Source: Fodinibius roseus (GTDB lineage: Bacteria > Bacteroidota > Rhodothermia > Balneolales > Balneolaceae). From it: a stretch of 64,000 nt of DNA. Made by a program: the position numbers and the translations under genes. The stretch's first letter is position 1, and each line of letters opens with the position of its first letter. Positions 9,472 through 18,909 of the stretch are shown piece by piece. Under the pieces are notes generated by a model that was not told the DNA's origin, did no database searches, and saw only the letters and a program-made list of their open reading frames with translations. The stretch lies in contig NZ_FQUS01000008.1 in the NCBI RefSeq assembly GCF_900129315.1, positions 124,001 to 188,000 on the forward strand. The letters are read 5' to 3'.

Positions 9472-10170
9472 TTATGATTGGAATGATGCGAAATAAACCC
9501 ACGGCTCTTCTTCGGGGGCCGCCTGTTCAAACTGCAGCTGCTGGCCGGTAGCGGGATGGCTGAGTGCCAGCTCCAGGGACCGCAGGGCGATCTGGCGTCC
9601 GTCGGGCTGCCCGGAACCGTATTTGTAGTCGCCCCAGACGGGATAGCCCTCATGGGCAAGCTGCACCCGGATTTGATGGGGACGCCCGGTTTGCAGGTGA
9701 ATCGACAGCAGATGTAATCCCTTTTCCCGGGCAAGGGTGGCAAAGGAGAGGGTCGCCTCTTTGGCTTTGCGCTGTCGGGGAGAGGTTACTTTTACCACAT
9801 TCCTGTTGCGATCTTTCAGCAGGTGGTGGGTAAGGACGCCGTTGGGAGGCGGGTCTCCTTCCGTTACGGCCCAGTACGTTTTCTGGATCGTGCGGTCGCG
9901 TATCTGTCGGGCCAGTGCTTGTGCACTCTGGCGGGTTTTTGCCAGCAGCATGAGTCCGCTTACGGGACGGTCGAGCCGGTGGACAAGTCCCACGTAGACC
10001 GTACTGCTGCCGCTGCGTTGTTGTGCCAGGTATTCCCTGCAGAGCGTGAGTACATCCGGGTCGCCGGTATGGTCTGCCTGCGAGAGCACGTTTGCCGGTT
10101 TGTCGATAACCAGCAGATGCTCGTCCTCAAAAATAACAGGGATGTCGGGATCGGTTCGGGTATGTTTCAT
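9472..10170 (-). CDS. RluA family pseudouridine synthase
   Basis: The 232-residue protein carries the family's catalytic motif VHRLDRPVSGLMLLAKT with the active-site Asp at about residue 67. The usual C-terminal block is HLLSIHLQTGRPHQIRVQLAHEGYPVWGDYKYG. It isomerises uridine to pseudouridine in rRNA or tRNA. There is no S4 domain, so it resembles RluA/RluC-like or TruC-like short members; the target base cannot be told. Its start codon shares one base with the stop of the upstream symporter gene (TGATG), so it is the last gene of a three-gene operon with the DUF3311 protein and symporter. Confidence 0.9.
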   Translation of the reverse strand: MKHTRTDPDIPVIFEDEHLLVIDKPANVLSQADHTGDPDVLTLCREYLAQQRSGSSTVYVGLVHRLDRPVSGLMLLAKTRQSAQALARQIRDRTIQKTYWAVTEGDPPPNGVLTHHLLKDRNRNVVKVTSPRQRKAKEATLSFATLAREKGLHLLSIHLQTGRPHQIRVQLAHEGYPVWGDYKYGSGQPDGRQIALRSLELALSHPATGQQLQFEQAAPEEEPWVYFASFQS

Positions 10171-11651
10171 CAGGCGTTGCTGTAGCGTTGTATTCGTTCT
10201 TTCGATTCCGGTTTGGTCATCAGGCTTACGCCGGCCAGCAGGGGGATATTTACGATTAATCCGTAGATCCCTTCATGCATGGGGAAGGGACGAAGATCGG
10301 GATAGAGCAGGAAAAAAATCGTGACGGACACCCCGCCCAGGAGTCCCGCCAGTGCCCCGGACCCGGTGGCGCGCTGCCAGTAAAACATGCAGAAGACCAG
10401 CGGAAATATCTGGGCCACCCCGCCATACGATCCCAGCAGGAGATTCACGATCGGCACCTCCGATATGACCGCAAAGTAATAGGCGAGGAGACTGATGACC
10501 ACGACTAATATACGGATATAACGGCGCTGCAGGTGATCGGTTTTCAGGTGGTCGGGAAGAAACAGTGAAAGTCCGTCGCGCACGCCGATAGAAGCGGCCG
10601 AATGAAGGATCGCGTCGCCCGACGACATCGAAGCGGCCAGCGTGCCGGCAAAGACCAGGCCCACTAAAACCACCGGCAGGTCAAGCTGTGTGAGTACGTA
10701 GGGCAATATGGTATCGGCGGGGGTAACATTCGGGTAGACCAGGATGGCGGCAAACCCGATCATCAGGATGGGGACCAGGAACAGCTGGAAGGTGGGGTAG
10801 AGGACGGCCGTGAGTTTCATTGTCCGGTCGCTGTCGGCGGCGAAGGCCCGCATAAAGAGATGGGGCCACACGGAGAATCCCACGGCCGAAACCAGGACGG
10901 CCGAGCTAAAGCCCCACCAGCTCCACGGCTTCCCCTCGGCATTGAGTCCCGGTGCCTGGAGCATGAACTCCGAGACGGCGGGACTCCGGGCAATCTGGGT
11001 GAACATCGCACCTACGCCCCCGAACAGCTTATACGGGAGGTACAGCCCCAAAAACCAGGCAAGTGCCATCATGAACATACCCTGAAAGGTGTTGGTCCAC
11101 CCCACGCCCATAACCCCGCTGAAATAGACGTACAGCAAGACCACCAGGTAGGCAATACCGGCGCCCATCCACTGGGGGATGGCGCCTTCGCTGACGGTGG
11201 TGATTACATAGCCGGCGCCCTTCATCTGGAGCGTGAGGTAGGGGATAAAAACGACGATGCTCAGTATGGCCAGCAGCACGGAAAGGGTCCTGCTGTTAAA
11301 GCGATCCTGCAGGATTTCGGCCTGGGTGACGAAACCGTACCGCTCGCCCAGCCGGCGCACCTTGGGACCGAAGAAATAGATCGGGATCATGCCGGTGATG
11401 CCGTAGCCGATAATATAATAAGCAGCAGCCCCCCGCGAATACGCCCATCCGGGCCCCCCGAGAAAAGCAAAAGACGAAAAGACCGATGCCCCCATCACAA
11501 AATAGAGGATCAGCAGGTTCATGCTGCGGTCGCCGGCCACAAAGCCCGTTACGCTGTCGGAAACCTTTAGGCCGGGTATAATACCCATCGCCAGCGTGAC
11601 AGCCAGGTAGATCCCGCAGATAATCAGAATGACAATCCAGTCTTCCATCAA
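10170..11651 (-). CDS. Sodium:solute symporter (SSS family)
   Basis: The protein has 493 residues with about thirteen hydrophobic segments. It is typical of the sodium/solute symporter family, with the characteristic early motif ASVFSSFAFLGGPGWAYSRGAA and the later LVFAGTLAASMSSGDAILHSAAS block that contributes to sodium binding. This subgroup carries monocarboxylates, amino acids or pantothenate-like solutes. The preceding DUF3311 gene is the usual partner of such symporters. It overlaps that gene by four bases (ATGA) and the next gene by one base, so the three form one tightly packed operon. The substrate is not known. Confidence 0.92.
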   Translation of the reverse strand: MMEDWIVILIICGIYLAVTLAMGIIPGLKVSDSVTGFVAGDRSMNLLILYFVMGASVFSSFAFLGGPGWAYSRGAAAYYIIGYGITGMIPIYFFGPKVRRLGERYGFVTQAEILQDRFNSRTLSVLLAILSIVVFIPYLTLQMKGAGYVITTVSEGAIPQWMGAGIAYLVVLLYVYFSGVMGVGWTNTFQGMFMMALAWFLGLYLPYKLFGGVGAMFTQIARSPAVSEFMLQAPGLNAEGKPWSWWGFSSAVLVSAVGFSVWPHLFMRAFAADSDRTMKLTAVLYPTFQLFLVPILMIGFAAILVYPNVTPADTILPYVLTQLDLPVVLVGLVFAGTLAASMSSGDAILHSAASIGVRDGLSLFLPDHLKTDHLQRRYIRILVVVISLLAYYFAVISEVPIVNLLLGSYGGVAQIFPLVFCMFYWQRATGSGALAGLLGGVSVTIFFLLYPDLRPFPMHEGIYGLIVNIPLLAGVSLMTKPESKERIQRYSNA

Positions 11652-11884
11652 TGATCCCCTGCTTTGTCGGAGGTCCGGGATGGGTTGTGGGCGGGATCAC
11701 TCCAGTAATACCAGAGAAGCAGAAAAAAAGAGGCAAAAAGCATCGCAATGATCCAGGCAAAAGAAAGGGGGAACCCCAGGATCATCGGATAAACGCCTCT
11801 AAACAGCGAATAGACCGGCCAGATGATGCTCAGCTGTATGATAAACAGAAGCACCAAAAAGATTTTCTTTCGTGAACGCATCAC
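11648..11884 (-). CDS. DUF3311 small membrane protein
   Basis: The protein has 78 residues with two membrane helices (about 7-27 and 37-60) and a WYYW segment near the end. This fits the DUF3311 family, small proteins encoded immediately before SSS symporters and presumed to be accessory subunits. The stop overlaps the symporter start by four bases. It is the first gene of the operon; its promoter should lie in 11885-12203. Confidence 0.8.
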   Translation of the reverse strand: MMRSRKKIFLVLLFIIQLSIIWPVYSLFRGVYPMILGFPLSFAWIIAMLFASFFLLLWYYWSDPAHNPSRTSDKAGDH

Positions 11885-12203
11885 CAGCTGTTATGATCTC
11901 AGAAATAGTTAAGTGAAATAGTATTTATCCTGTATCGCCTAAAAAAAGATAAACCATGATATGTCGTTGTGCACGATTAGAATATTGTGCCCTTTCAGTT
12001 GTAATACGGATAATAAATCTCAGCCAATGGCCTTACTATCTCGCTGTTTTCAAAAGTAATGAATTTGGTTTGTGATGCAAACAGAATCTTTCCGGCAGTG
12101 ATCGCGTTTCCATTCCAGGTGCAGACTCCTTAAATTTAAGCAAGTATGGAGTAAACAATAACTCCGGTTAATATAAAAGATAGATAGTCGATCGCCAGTC
12201 ATC
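11885..12203. other. Divergent intergenic region between DUF3311 and uvrC
   Basis: Two divergently transcribed units start on either side of these 319 bp, so promoters for both are expected here. I see no gene and no motif clear enough to call. The sequence just before uvrC is AT-rich (12150-12190). Confidence 0.4.
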
Positions 12204-14072
12204 ATGAGCAACTCCCACAGTCCCGATGTAGCGGTGAAAGAGAAAGTCGATCACCTGCCGCTTTCACCGGGTGTATACATGTTCAAAGACCGCAAAGGCC
12301 GCCGGCTGTATATTGGCAAGGCGAAACGGCTGCGCAACCGCGTGCGATCGTATTTCCAGGATTCCGGGGGACATGACGGGCGCATTCGGGTGATGGTTAA
12401 GAAGATCGATGATCTTGAAGTGATTGTCACGGACTCGGAGTCCGAGGCGCTCATCCTGGAAAACAACCTGATTAAAAAACATCAGCCGCGCTACAATGTG
12501 ATGTACCGGGATGACAAAACCTATCCCTATATCTGTGTGACCAACGACGAACGTCCCCGCGTCTATCCCACCCGTACCGTCATTAACGACGGCAGCAAGT
12601 ACTACGGTCCCTACGACAGCGTGGGACATATGAAGCGGATGCTCGAGACCATCCGCAAGGCATTCGGACTCTGTACCTGTGCGGTCTCCCGGAAGACGAT
12701 TGACCGTACCCGGGGAGCCCCGAAGTGGCACTCCTGTTTTGACGACTACCTGGAAAGCTGTTCCGGTGACTGGGAGCTGGAAGAGTACCGGGAAACCGTT
12801 AATAAAGTGGAGCGCATGCTCAACGGCCGCACGGATGCGCTGGTTCGGGACCTGAAAGAGGAGATGTCGATTGCTTCCGACGCCCTGGCCTTTGAACAGG
12901 CGGCCCGCATACGCGACAGTCTCGAGGCGGTCCGGAAGTACAGCCGCAGGATGAAGGTTGTGGCAAAGAGGCAGGTGGATCGCGATCTGTTTGCCTTAAA
13001 AGTGGACAAGGAGATCTCGGAAGCGTGCGGGGTGCTGTTTAAAGTGCGGGAAGGCAAGCTCATCAGTAAGTTTCACCGCTTCCTGAAAAATATCGATCAT
13101 CTGAAAAAGGGAGAGATGCTGCAGTCGTTTGTAGAAGATTATTATACGGGGCAGTATGCCGGAGCCATCCCCGACGAAGTCTATGTAAGTGACGAGCTGG
13201 CGAACGACGAGCCGCTGCGGCAGTACCTCCGCGAGCAACGCGGCAAGAAGGTGAGGGTCCATCGTCCCCAGCGCGGCGACAAGGCCAAGATGATTCGCAT
13301 GGCGCTGTCCAATGCCAAGCTGCTGCTGGGCGAGCGAAAGCTCGAAAAAGAGAAGGCCGCCCGGAAAAGGATCCCGCATTCCGTAAAAGAGCTGAAAGAA
13401 CAGCTCGATCTGGATCGCCTGCCGCGGCGTATCGAGTGTTTTGACAACTCCAACCTGCAGGGGAGCGACCCGGTAGCCTCAATGGTCTGTTTTGTGGATG
13501 CTCGCACACGAAAGAGCGGATACAAGCGATTTAATATCAAGACGGTGGAAGGCCCAGACGACTTTGCCTCCATGAAAGAGGTACTGAGCCGCCGTTACAA
13601 GCGGGTAATGAAGGAAAAGCAGCAGATTCCGGATCTGATTGTAGTAGACGGTGGAAAGGGACAATTGAGCAGTGCAGTTGAAGCTTTGCGGGAAATTGGT
13701 TTTTATGGGGAGTGTGAGATTATCGGTCTGGCGAAGCGACTGGAGGAAGTTTTTGTACCGGGCAAATCGCAACCGATCATGATCCCCAAAAAATCATCGG
13801 CTTTGAAGCTTTTGCAGCGGGTGCGGGATGAAGCCCACCGGTTTGCGATCTCGTTTCACCGGAATAAGCGCTCCAAACGCACCATAAAAACGGAGCTTAC
13901 AGAAATTAAAGGAATTGGAGAAAAAACAGCACAAAAATTGTTAAGTAACTTTGGATCCGTTGAGTCAGTGAAAAAAGCTACGTTGGAGGACCTGCAGGCC
14001 GATATAGGAAATACCATGGGCCGCAGGGTGTTCGATTATTTCGATCAGCAGAAGAAGCGGGCATCACATTAA
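12204..14072 (+). CDS. uvrC: Excinuclease ABC subunit C
   Basis: The 622-residue protein is UvrC. The N-terminal GIY-YIG nuclease contains LSPGVYMFKDRKGRRLYIG (about residues 21-39). The UVR interaction domain lies near residues 210-240 (SIASDALAFEQAARIRDSL). The RNase H-like C-terminal nuclease contains RIECFDNSNLQGS and LIVVDGGKGQL. The tail holds helix-hairpin-helix units (IKGIGEKTAQKLLSNFGS). It makes the dual incisions of nucleotide excision repair. The cysteine region at about 153-192 reads LCTC, then HSC and ESC followed by SGDW. The closing Cys of the usual CxxxC pair is therefore absent, though an extra CxC is present. It is transcribed alone. Confidence 0.97.
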   Translation: MSNSHSPDVAVKEKVDHLPLSPGVYMFKDRKGRRLYIGKAKRLRNRVRSYFQDSGGHDGRIRVMVKKIDDLEVIVTDSESEALILENNLIKKHQPRYNVMYRDDKTYPYICVTNDERPRVYPTRTVINDGSKYYGPYDSVGHMKRMLETIRKAFGLCTCAVSRKTIDRTRGAPKWHSCFDDYLESCSGDWELEEYRETVNKVERMLNGRTDALVRDLKEEMSIASDALAFEQAARIRDSLEAVRKYSRRMKVVAKRQVDRDLFALKVDKEISEACGVLFKVREGKLISKFHRFLKNIDHLKKGEMLQSFVEDYYTGQYAGAIPDEVYVSDELANDEPLRQYLREQRGKKVRVHRPQRGDKAKMIRMALSNAKLLLGERKLEKEKAARKRIPHSVKELKEQLDLDRLPRRIECFDNSNLQGSDPVASMVCFVDARTRKSGYKRFNIKTVEGPDDFASMKEVLSRRYKRVMKEKQQIPDLIVVDGGKGQLSSAVEALREIGFYGECEIIGLAKRLEEVFVPGKSQPIMIPKKSSALKLLQRVRDEAHRFAISFHRNKRSKRTIKTELTEIKGIGEKTAQKLLSNFGSVESVKKATLEDLQADIGNTMGRRVFDYFDQQKKRASH

Positions 14073-14120
14073 CATGTGATATACAGTAACACTTCCAACA
14101 GTTACCATACAAACGGATCA

Positions 14121-14151
14121 TTGACTGAAACGGAACAAAAAGTGTTATATT
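14121..14151 (+). promoter_or_regulatory. Possible sigma-70-type promoter before the sigma factor gene
   Basis: TTGACT at 14121-14126 and TATATT at 14146-14151 resemble -35 and -10 boxes with a long 19-bp spacer. They lie about 130 bp before the sigma factor start. Bacteroidota mainly use a different consensus, so this is a weak call from pattern alone. Confidence 0.25.
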
Positions 14152-14284
14152 ACGTATTGTGTAGTAGACAAATGAATCATAACGGCTATAAATTTTGTTC
14201 TGATAATGGATATAGTCAATGACATGCACGTATTAGGTAGTTGCATAATTGACCGAAAATTCTTAAATCAGGCGTGAGGATATT

Positions 14285-14932
14285 ATGAAGCTTGAACAAT
14301 CAAAACATATCAGTAAAAAATATAAGCAGCTGGATGATAAGGATCTGGTTCGTTTTTACCGTCAAAACGGTGACGAACAGGCATTCAGTGAATTAATGAA
14401 TCGTCATCAGACGAAGATCTATTCCTATATCTATAGTATGGTAGGAGGGGCCGGCAAGGCCGATGACATCTTTCAGGAGACCTTTACCAAGGTCATCACA
14501 AAGATGGATGACACCTACAACGAGCAGGGAAAATGGATCGCATGGGTGATGCGTATAGCCCATAATGCAACAATTGATTATTTAAGAAAACAAAAACGGT
14601 TTGTGGACGTTAGTTCTAACTACGACGAGGAATCAAACACTGATTTCTACGATCGTTTGCCTGATGAAGATCTTGTCAGCGCACAGGAACAGCTTGAGAA
14701 AGAAGAGGCTAAGAGCAGCTTGATGACTCATATAGCCGAGCTTCCTGAGGAACAACGTCAAGTGGTAATGCTGCGACATTATTACGAAATGCCGTTTAAG
14801 GAAATTGCCGAATTGACGAATGTTTCTATAAATACCGCGCTGGGACGTATGCGGTATGCGTTGATAAATCTTCGAAAACTTTTTGATAAAGAAAAAGAAC
14901 AAGAAGAACAAAATTATGCGCAACGAGGATAA
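14285..14932 (+). CDS. RNA polymerase sigma factor, ECF type
   Basis: The 215-residue protein has sigma-70 region 2 (FSELMNRHQTKIYSYIYSMV and ADDIFQETFTKVI, about residues 35-80) and region 4 (LPEEQRQVVMLRHYYEMPFK with NVSINTALGRMRYALINLRK, about 155-200). Regions 1 and 3 are missing, as in extracytoplasmic-function factors. The next gene overlaps it by 17 bases and encodes a membrane protein, the usual place for a cognate anti-sigma factor. Regulation therefore is probably by sequestration at the membrane. The regulon is unknown. Confidence 0.92.
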   Translation: MKLEQSKHISKKYKQLDDKDLVRFYRQNGDEQAFSELMNRHQTKIYSYIYSMVGGAGKADDIFQETFTKVITKMDDTYNEQGKWIAWVMRIAHNATIDYLRKQKRFVDVSSNYDEESNTDFYDRLPDEDLVSAQEQLEKEEAKSSLMTHIAELPEEQRQVVMLRHYYEMPFKEIAELTNVSINTALGRMRYALINLRKLFDKEKEQEEQNYAQRG

Positions 14933-15578
14933 TGATTGTATTCGGTACCTGATGAAGGAAATGGATCCTTCGGAAGAGCTGCTGATGGAGCGAGCGATGA
15001 TGGAGGATGAAAATCTCCTTATCGAAGTCGAGAGTATGCGCCAGACGCTTGCTAAGCTGGATAAGCTTCCCGAAAAAAATCCTCCTCCGGAGCTTTCCAG
15101 CCGCATTGTAGAGCAGGCAGCGAAACATGCGGGACAAAAGAAAAAAGACGCTCAAAAGCCGTTCAAGCCGGTCTATAAATATGCTGTAGCGGCGACGCTG
15201 GCGCTTACGATAACGGCTGGTGGCACATGGTTTTTTGTAGACCGGGGGGGAGGGGCTGATAAAGAACGGTCAACAGCGTCCGTTCCCTCAACATCGCAGT
15301 CCGCTCAGCCTACAACCGGTAGTGCGGGAATTTCTTTGGACAACGCAGGAAATAATATGTTCAGTACCAATTCCGCAGAAGAGCAACAGACCGGAGATCA
15401 ACGGGAAGTGGAACCCTGGGTTGACCGGGAGAATGTCCTCCGGTTCGAGGATCAGATGACCAACGGTGATTTTAACGCACTTATCGAACGTTCAACCCGG
15501 AAATTAAAATTGATTGAGAATTCCGTCATTAACAACCGGCCTGTGAAGTCCGTTCAACTGACGGGAACCGGAAATTAA
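14916..15578 (+). CDS. Putative membrane anti-sigma factor
   Basis: From the ATG at 14916 the protein has 220 residues. An earlier in-frame start at 14883 would overlap the sigma gene more and adds only a lysine/asparagine-rich tail. The cytoplasmic part (about 1-80) is acidic and helical (CIRYLMKEMDPSEELLMERA). One membrane segment lies at about 84-104 (YAVAATLALTITAGGTWFFV), followed by an extracytoplasmic low-complexity Ser/Thr/Gln region. Layout and overlap with the ECF sigma gene indicate an anti-sigma regulator, but there is no zinc-binding HxxxCxxC motif, so this is inferred from context. The C-terminal end has no family I recognise. Confidence 0.7.
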   Translation: MRNEDNDCIRYLMKEMDPSEELLMERAMMEDENLLIEVESMRQTLAKLDKLPEKNPPPELSSRIVEQAAKHAGQKKKDAQKPFKPVYKYAVAATLALTITAGGTWFFVDRGGGADKERSTASVPSTSQSAQPTTGSAGISLDNAGNNMFSTNSAEEQQTGDQREVEPWVDRENVLRFEDQMTNGDFNALIERSTRKLKLIENSVINNRPVKSVQLTGTGN

Positions 15579-15582
15579 TAAC

Positions 15583-15723
15583 AGAAGCCTTTGAAAAACC
15601 AGGAATATTGTTCAAGGTCAAGGCCAGTGGAAGGGTGGAATCGCAGCATATCGCCCTTATGTGAGATTTCAACCGGCCGATAACGCCGACATTGGCCAAA
15701 GGAACGGCTTTGCAAGGGGGCTA
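15583..15723 (+). repeat. 141-bp dispersed repeat, copy 1 (subfamily B)
   Basis: This copy begins AGAAGCCTTTGAAAAACC and ends near GGCTTTGCAAGGGGGCTA. It shares the core CGCAGCATAT and the box CCGATAACGCCGACATTGG with the copy at 28788-28929. Its length is exactly 141 bp when the ends are aligned with better-preserved copies. The right inverted repeat is degraded, and no flanking direct repeat is seen. Confidence 0.75.
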
Positions 15724-15780
15724 CTAATTACCGGTTGCATTTCTAAGGGTACTATACGTCCTTTTCTATAGAACTATTGA

Positions 15781-15922
15781 TGGGGACTTTGAAAACCCGG
15801 CATTTTGGCCAGTATTACGGCTTGAGCGAATTCAGAAACGCAGCATATGAGGAATATATGAGGATTCTGGACTCGCGAAAAAGTAGAGACGAGCCCAAAA
15901 GTATGGCGTTGCCAGGTCCTCT
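15781..15922 (+). repeat. 142-bp dispersed repeat, copy 2 (diverged)
   Basis: This copy starts TGGGGACTTTGAAAACCC and ends GCCAGGTCCTCT. The middle keeps TTGAGCGAATTCAGAAACGCAG followed by CATATGAGGAATATATGAGG in line with the family core. It lies 57 bp after copy 1 and just before recO, in the same orientation. It is the most diverged full-length copy. Confidence 0.6.
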
Positions 15923-15945
15923 AACAGGTTGATGATAGAAAAGGA

Positions 15946-16689
15946 ATGATTACCCACACCGAAGCCATTATATTCAGGACGGTAGATTACCAGGAGTCGA
16001 GCAAAATTGTGACCATGTTTACCCGTGAGCACGGTAAGATCGCCCTGATAGTTCGCAGCGCCAAGAAACCCAAGAGCAAATTTTCCGGACTCATCGAAGT
16101 GGGTAATCTACTCGATGTAGTCTATTACTATAAAGGCTCGCGTTCGGTACAGCTCCTCAGTGAGGCCAGTTATATTGAGAAGACGATGAACGTACGTACC
16201 GATTTTGAGAAGATGGCTACGATGACCTCAGCCGTCGAGCTCATCAGCCAGCTGGTGCATGAAAACGAGGTGAACAAACCGCTCTTCGATTTCACAAAGA
16301 AAATGCTGCTCTGGCTCGATGAGACGAGTATTCATCCCTCGCTTCTGTTTCCCTACCTCCAGATTCGCCTGGCCACCCTGGTCGGGATCGGCCTGCAGCT
16401 TGAAGACACATCCTCTTCGGAAAAAACGAACTATTTGAACCTCGAATCGGGTTTAGTATCTACAGAGAGCGTGTCGCCGCACGCGTACAAGCTTACGGAA
16501 CATCAATACCAATTTATGGCGATTGCTCTCCAGTCGAAAAGTTCGGTACTGTTCGATATTCCGTTTCAGAACGGAGAGCTCAAAGCGCTGATAGAACACC
16601 TGGATCGCTATCTGAAATACCATGTGGAAGGATTAAAGGACCGTACGTCGGATGCTATCTTTGAACATATTTTGCAGGAGTCATTATGA
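15946..16689 (+). CDS. recO: DNA repair protein RecO
   Basis: The 247-residue protein starts with the RecO OB fold (MITHTEAIIFRTVDYQESS, then TMFTREHGKIALIVRSAKK), the family's most conserved stretch. A helical C-terminal part follows. RecO works with RecR to load RecA on gapped DNA. The zinc-finger cysteines seen in some RecO proteins are absent; the protein contains no Cys. The stop overlaps the start of the protease gene by four bases (ATGA), so the two form an operon. Confidence 0.93.
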   Translation: MITHTEAIIFRTVDYQESSKIVTMFTREHGKIALIVRSAKKPKSKFSGLIEVGNLLDVVYYYKGSRSVQLLSEASYIEKTMNVRTDFEKMATMTSAVELISQLVHENEVNKPLFDFTKKMLLWLDETSIHPSLLFPYLQIRLATLVGIGLQLEDTSSSEKTNYLNLESGLVSTESVSPHAYKLTEHQYQFMAIALQSKSSVLFDIPFQNGELKALIEHLDRYLKYHVEGLKDRTSDAIFEHILQESL

Positions 16690-17888
16690 AAACACGTGAT
16701 CGTTATTTGTCGGGAATTTTATTGCTCCTCATAGGAATGGTGCTGGGCACGCTGTTTGCTATCTACCGGCAGGATTCCCCGGATGACCGGGCGGAGGTTC
16801 AGGCAACGGAGATCAAGTACAGCAGTCAGCCCATTTTTTCAAACGAGCAGCTGCAGCGGATGGACGACCGGTTTCTTTTTAAAAATATAGCGGAGCGGGT
16901 TAAGCCAACGGTGGTGTATATCGAAACGGAAGTGCCTCTCCGTCAACGGGAGATACCTGATGATGAGTTTCATGAGGAGGGAGAGCCGGATTTTTGGGGA
17001 CAAATCTTCCCGCGCAGGGCCCGAACAGTCGGATCAGGTATTATCATCAGCAGCGACGGGTATATACTGACGAATAACCACGTTATCGATGGAGCGGTGG
17101 AAGACGGGATCGAAGTTACGTTGAATGACAAGCGCACCTTTGAGGCAAGAGTCGTGGGGACCGACCCGAGCACGGATTTGGCGGTCATGAAAATCGATGC
17201 CCTGGATTTGCCGGCCATCACGGTAGGCAATTCGAATGAGGTGGAGGTGGGTGAGTGGGTGCTGGCCATCGGCAATCCCTTCCGGTTGCGGTCCACGGTA
17301 ACCGCAGGTATCGTCAGTGCGCTCAGTCGCGACATGCGGATTATTCAGGACCAGATGCGGATCGAAAGCTTTATCCAGACCGATGCCGCCATCAATAAGG
17401 GAAACAGCGGCGGGGCTTTGATAAATACAAGCGGCGAGCTTATCGGTGTGAATACCGCTATTGCTTCGATGAGTGGTAACTACCAGGGCTACGGCTTTGC
17501 GGCCCCCTCGAACCTGGCCATGAAAGTGGCCGAAGATATTATTGAACATGGAGAGGTACGCCGGGCGCTGCTGGGCGTCAGGATAAGCACGGTTGATGCG
17601 GCTACCGCAGAAGAATTGGGCATGGACAGCATCCGGGGGGTTCGGATACAGGATATTAGCCCCGGGGGGGCAGCTGAGAAATCCGGCTTGATGCGGAATG
17701 ATGTGATCCTGAGCGTCGACGGCTCTTTGGTTAACGAATCCAATGAATTACAGCAGAAAATAGCCGTTTCAATTCCCGGTGAGGTCGTGGCTCTTACCAT
17801 ATGGCGCGAGGGAGAAGAGCTGGTCAAGCGGGTAGAACTCGGCATGCTGGAACGGGATCAGGTGGAATCCCCGACCCGGGAAAACTGA
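16686..17888 (+). CDS. HtrA/DegS-type serine endoprotease with one PDZ domain
   Basis: The protein has 400 residues. A single membrane anchor or uncleaved signal lies at about residues 9-26. The trypsin-like domain has catalytic His132 in GYILTNNHVID, Asp164 in DPSTDLAVMKI and Ser241 in NKGNSGGALI. One PDZ domain (about 285-385) includes GGAAEKSGLMRNDVILSVDG. One PDZ and an N-terminal anchor resemble DegS rather than DegP. It acts in the periplasm in protein quality control or envelope stress signalling. It is translationally coupled to recO. Confidence 0.93.
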   Translation: MKTRDRYLSGILLLLIGMVLGTLFAIYRQDSPDDRAEVQATEIKYSSQPIFSNEQLQRMDDRFLFKNIAERVKPTVVYIETEVPLRQREIPDDEFHEEGEPDFWGQIFPRRARTVGSGIIISSDGYILTNNHVIDGAVEDGIEVTLNDKRTFEARVVGTDPSTDLAVMKIDALDLPAITVGNSNEVEVGEWVLAIGNPFRLRSTVTAGIVSALSRDMRIIQDQMRIESFIQTDAAINKGNSGGALINTSGELIGVNTAIASMSGNYQGYGFAAPSNLAMKVAEDIIEHGEVRRALLGVRISTVDAATAEELGMDSIRGVRIQDISPGGAAEKSGLMRNDVILSVDGSLVNESNELQQKIAVSIPGEVVALTIWREGEELVKRVELGMLERDQVESPTREN

Positions 17889-18342
17889 GTTACAGAAGGG
17901 TTTTACAATACCTCAATCCCATATACCCTTACCCTTAACACGTCCGTCCGGGGTATCCGTGCTGCGGTCAGACAGGCCGAGGCACTTATTGGATGACAAA
18001 ATGAACTGTTTGAGGATTATTTAAAGCTTTTTCAAGGATAAATGGGTTATGGATGAAAGTATTCTTGCTCGGAATGATCCTGGGTACATTCACCGGCAGG
18101 GAACCTTTTGATCGCTTGACAGTATCTAAACTTTAGGTGATCTTAACGCCGGTTATTCAAGCTGTCTTAAGGCCCGGATTTCATTCCCGGAACCTGAACT
18201 GTGAAGCAGGTCGCGGCACCGGCTTGAAGGTTCAACTTTTCCGCATGTTCGGGAGGGAGCACCCGGGCCGGGGACTTGGACAACGGGCGATAATATCGTC
18301 CCATAGTTGGAAACCGGCTGTAATCTCAAAAAAATAAGATTT
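17889..18342. other. Intergenic region before the LPP20-like lipoprotein gene
   Basis: No gene was seen in these 454 bp on either strand. An open frame at 18137-18337 has no recognisable feature. A promoter for the lipoprotein gene is expected in the right part, but none is clear. Confidence 0.4.
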
Positions 18343-18909
18343 ATGCATCGTACTGTTATAAGCATCGTTATTCTCACGGCAATAGTGCTGGTCGCTGCGG
18401 CCTGTTCCGGCACCTCGAATACCACTCGTCCCCCTGACACGCCCCAGAAAGAAACGGCACACAAAGACGACGCGCTGCCGGATTGGTTTGGCGAAGAATC
18501 AGTGATGTACGACAGCAGTGCCGTTCAGGCTTATGCGGGCGCCATCGGCCCTGATGCGGCTTCTGCGGAGGCCAAAGCAGCTGAACGTGCTACAACCCTG
18601 CTGAAACGGTCGATATCCGGCAGGCTTGAAGCCGTACGGGCGGAAGCCGTACAAGAGTTGGGCATGGAGGCCGGTTTGGCGAATGCCGATTTTTTGGTTG
18701 ACCTCCGTAAGGCTGACGGCGCGGTGGATGAGACGGTAACAACACTGCAAACCGGTACGATGCCGGTGGAAGGGCAGAGCAGCATGCGGGGGCTGGCGGC
18801 GGTCGAGCTTTCGAAAGAAGAGCTTATAGAGCAGTTGAATAAGCGAATGTCCGCGCATGCGGAGACCTGGAATGCCATGAAACAGTCGGGGGCATTTCAG
18901 GAATTTTAG
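18343..18909 (+). CDS. LPP20-like lipoprotein
   Basis: The ATG at 18343 gives 188 residues with a lipoprotein signal (MHRTVISIVILTAIVLVAAAC). The upstream in-frame ATG at 18307 would put 12 extra residues before it. The mature part contains DALPDWFGEESVMY and an alternating alanine-rich helix (ASAEAKAAERATTLLKRSI). This is the pattern of the LPP20 lipoprotein family, whose members sit in the outer membrane and whose role is poorly known. It is a single gene. Confidence 0.7.
   Translation: MHRTVISIVILTAIVLVAAACSGTSNTTRPPDTPQKETAHKDDALPDWFGEESVMYDSSAVQAYAGAIGPDAASAEAKAAERATTLLKRSISGRLEAVRAEAVQELGMEAGLANADFLVDLRKADGAVDETVTTLQTGTMPVEGQSSMRGLAAVELSKEELIEQLNKRMSAHAETWNAMKQSGAFQEF

Noticed and set aside
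9564-10185. Long open frames on the plus strand opposite the pseudouridine synthase
   Set aside because: They are antisense to a complete gene with clear catalytic motifs and have no features of their own.
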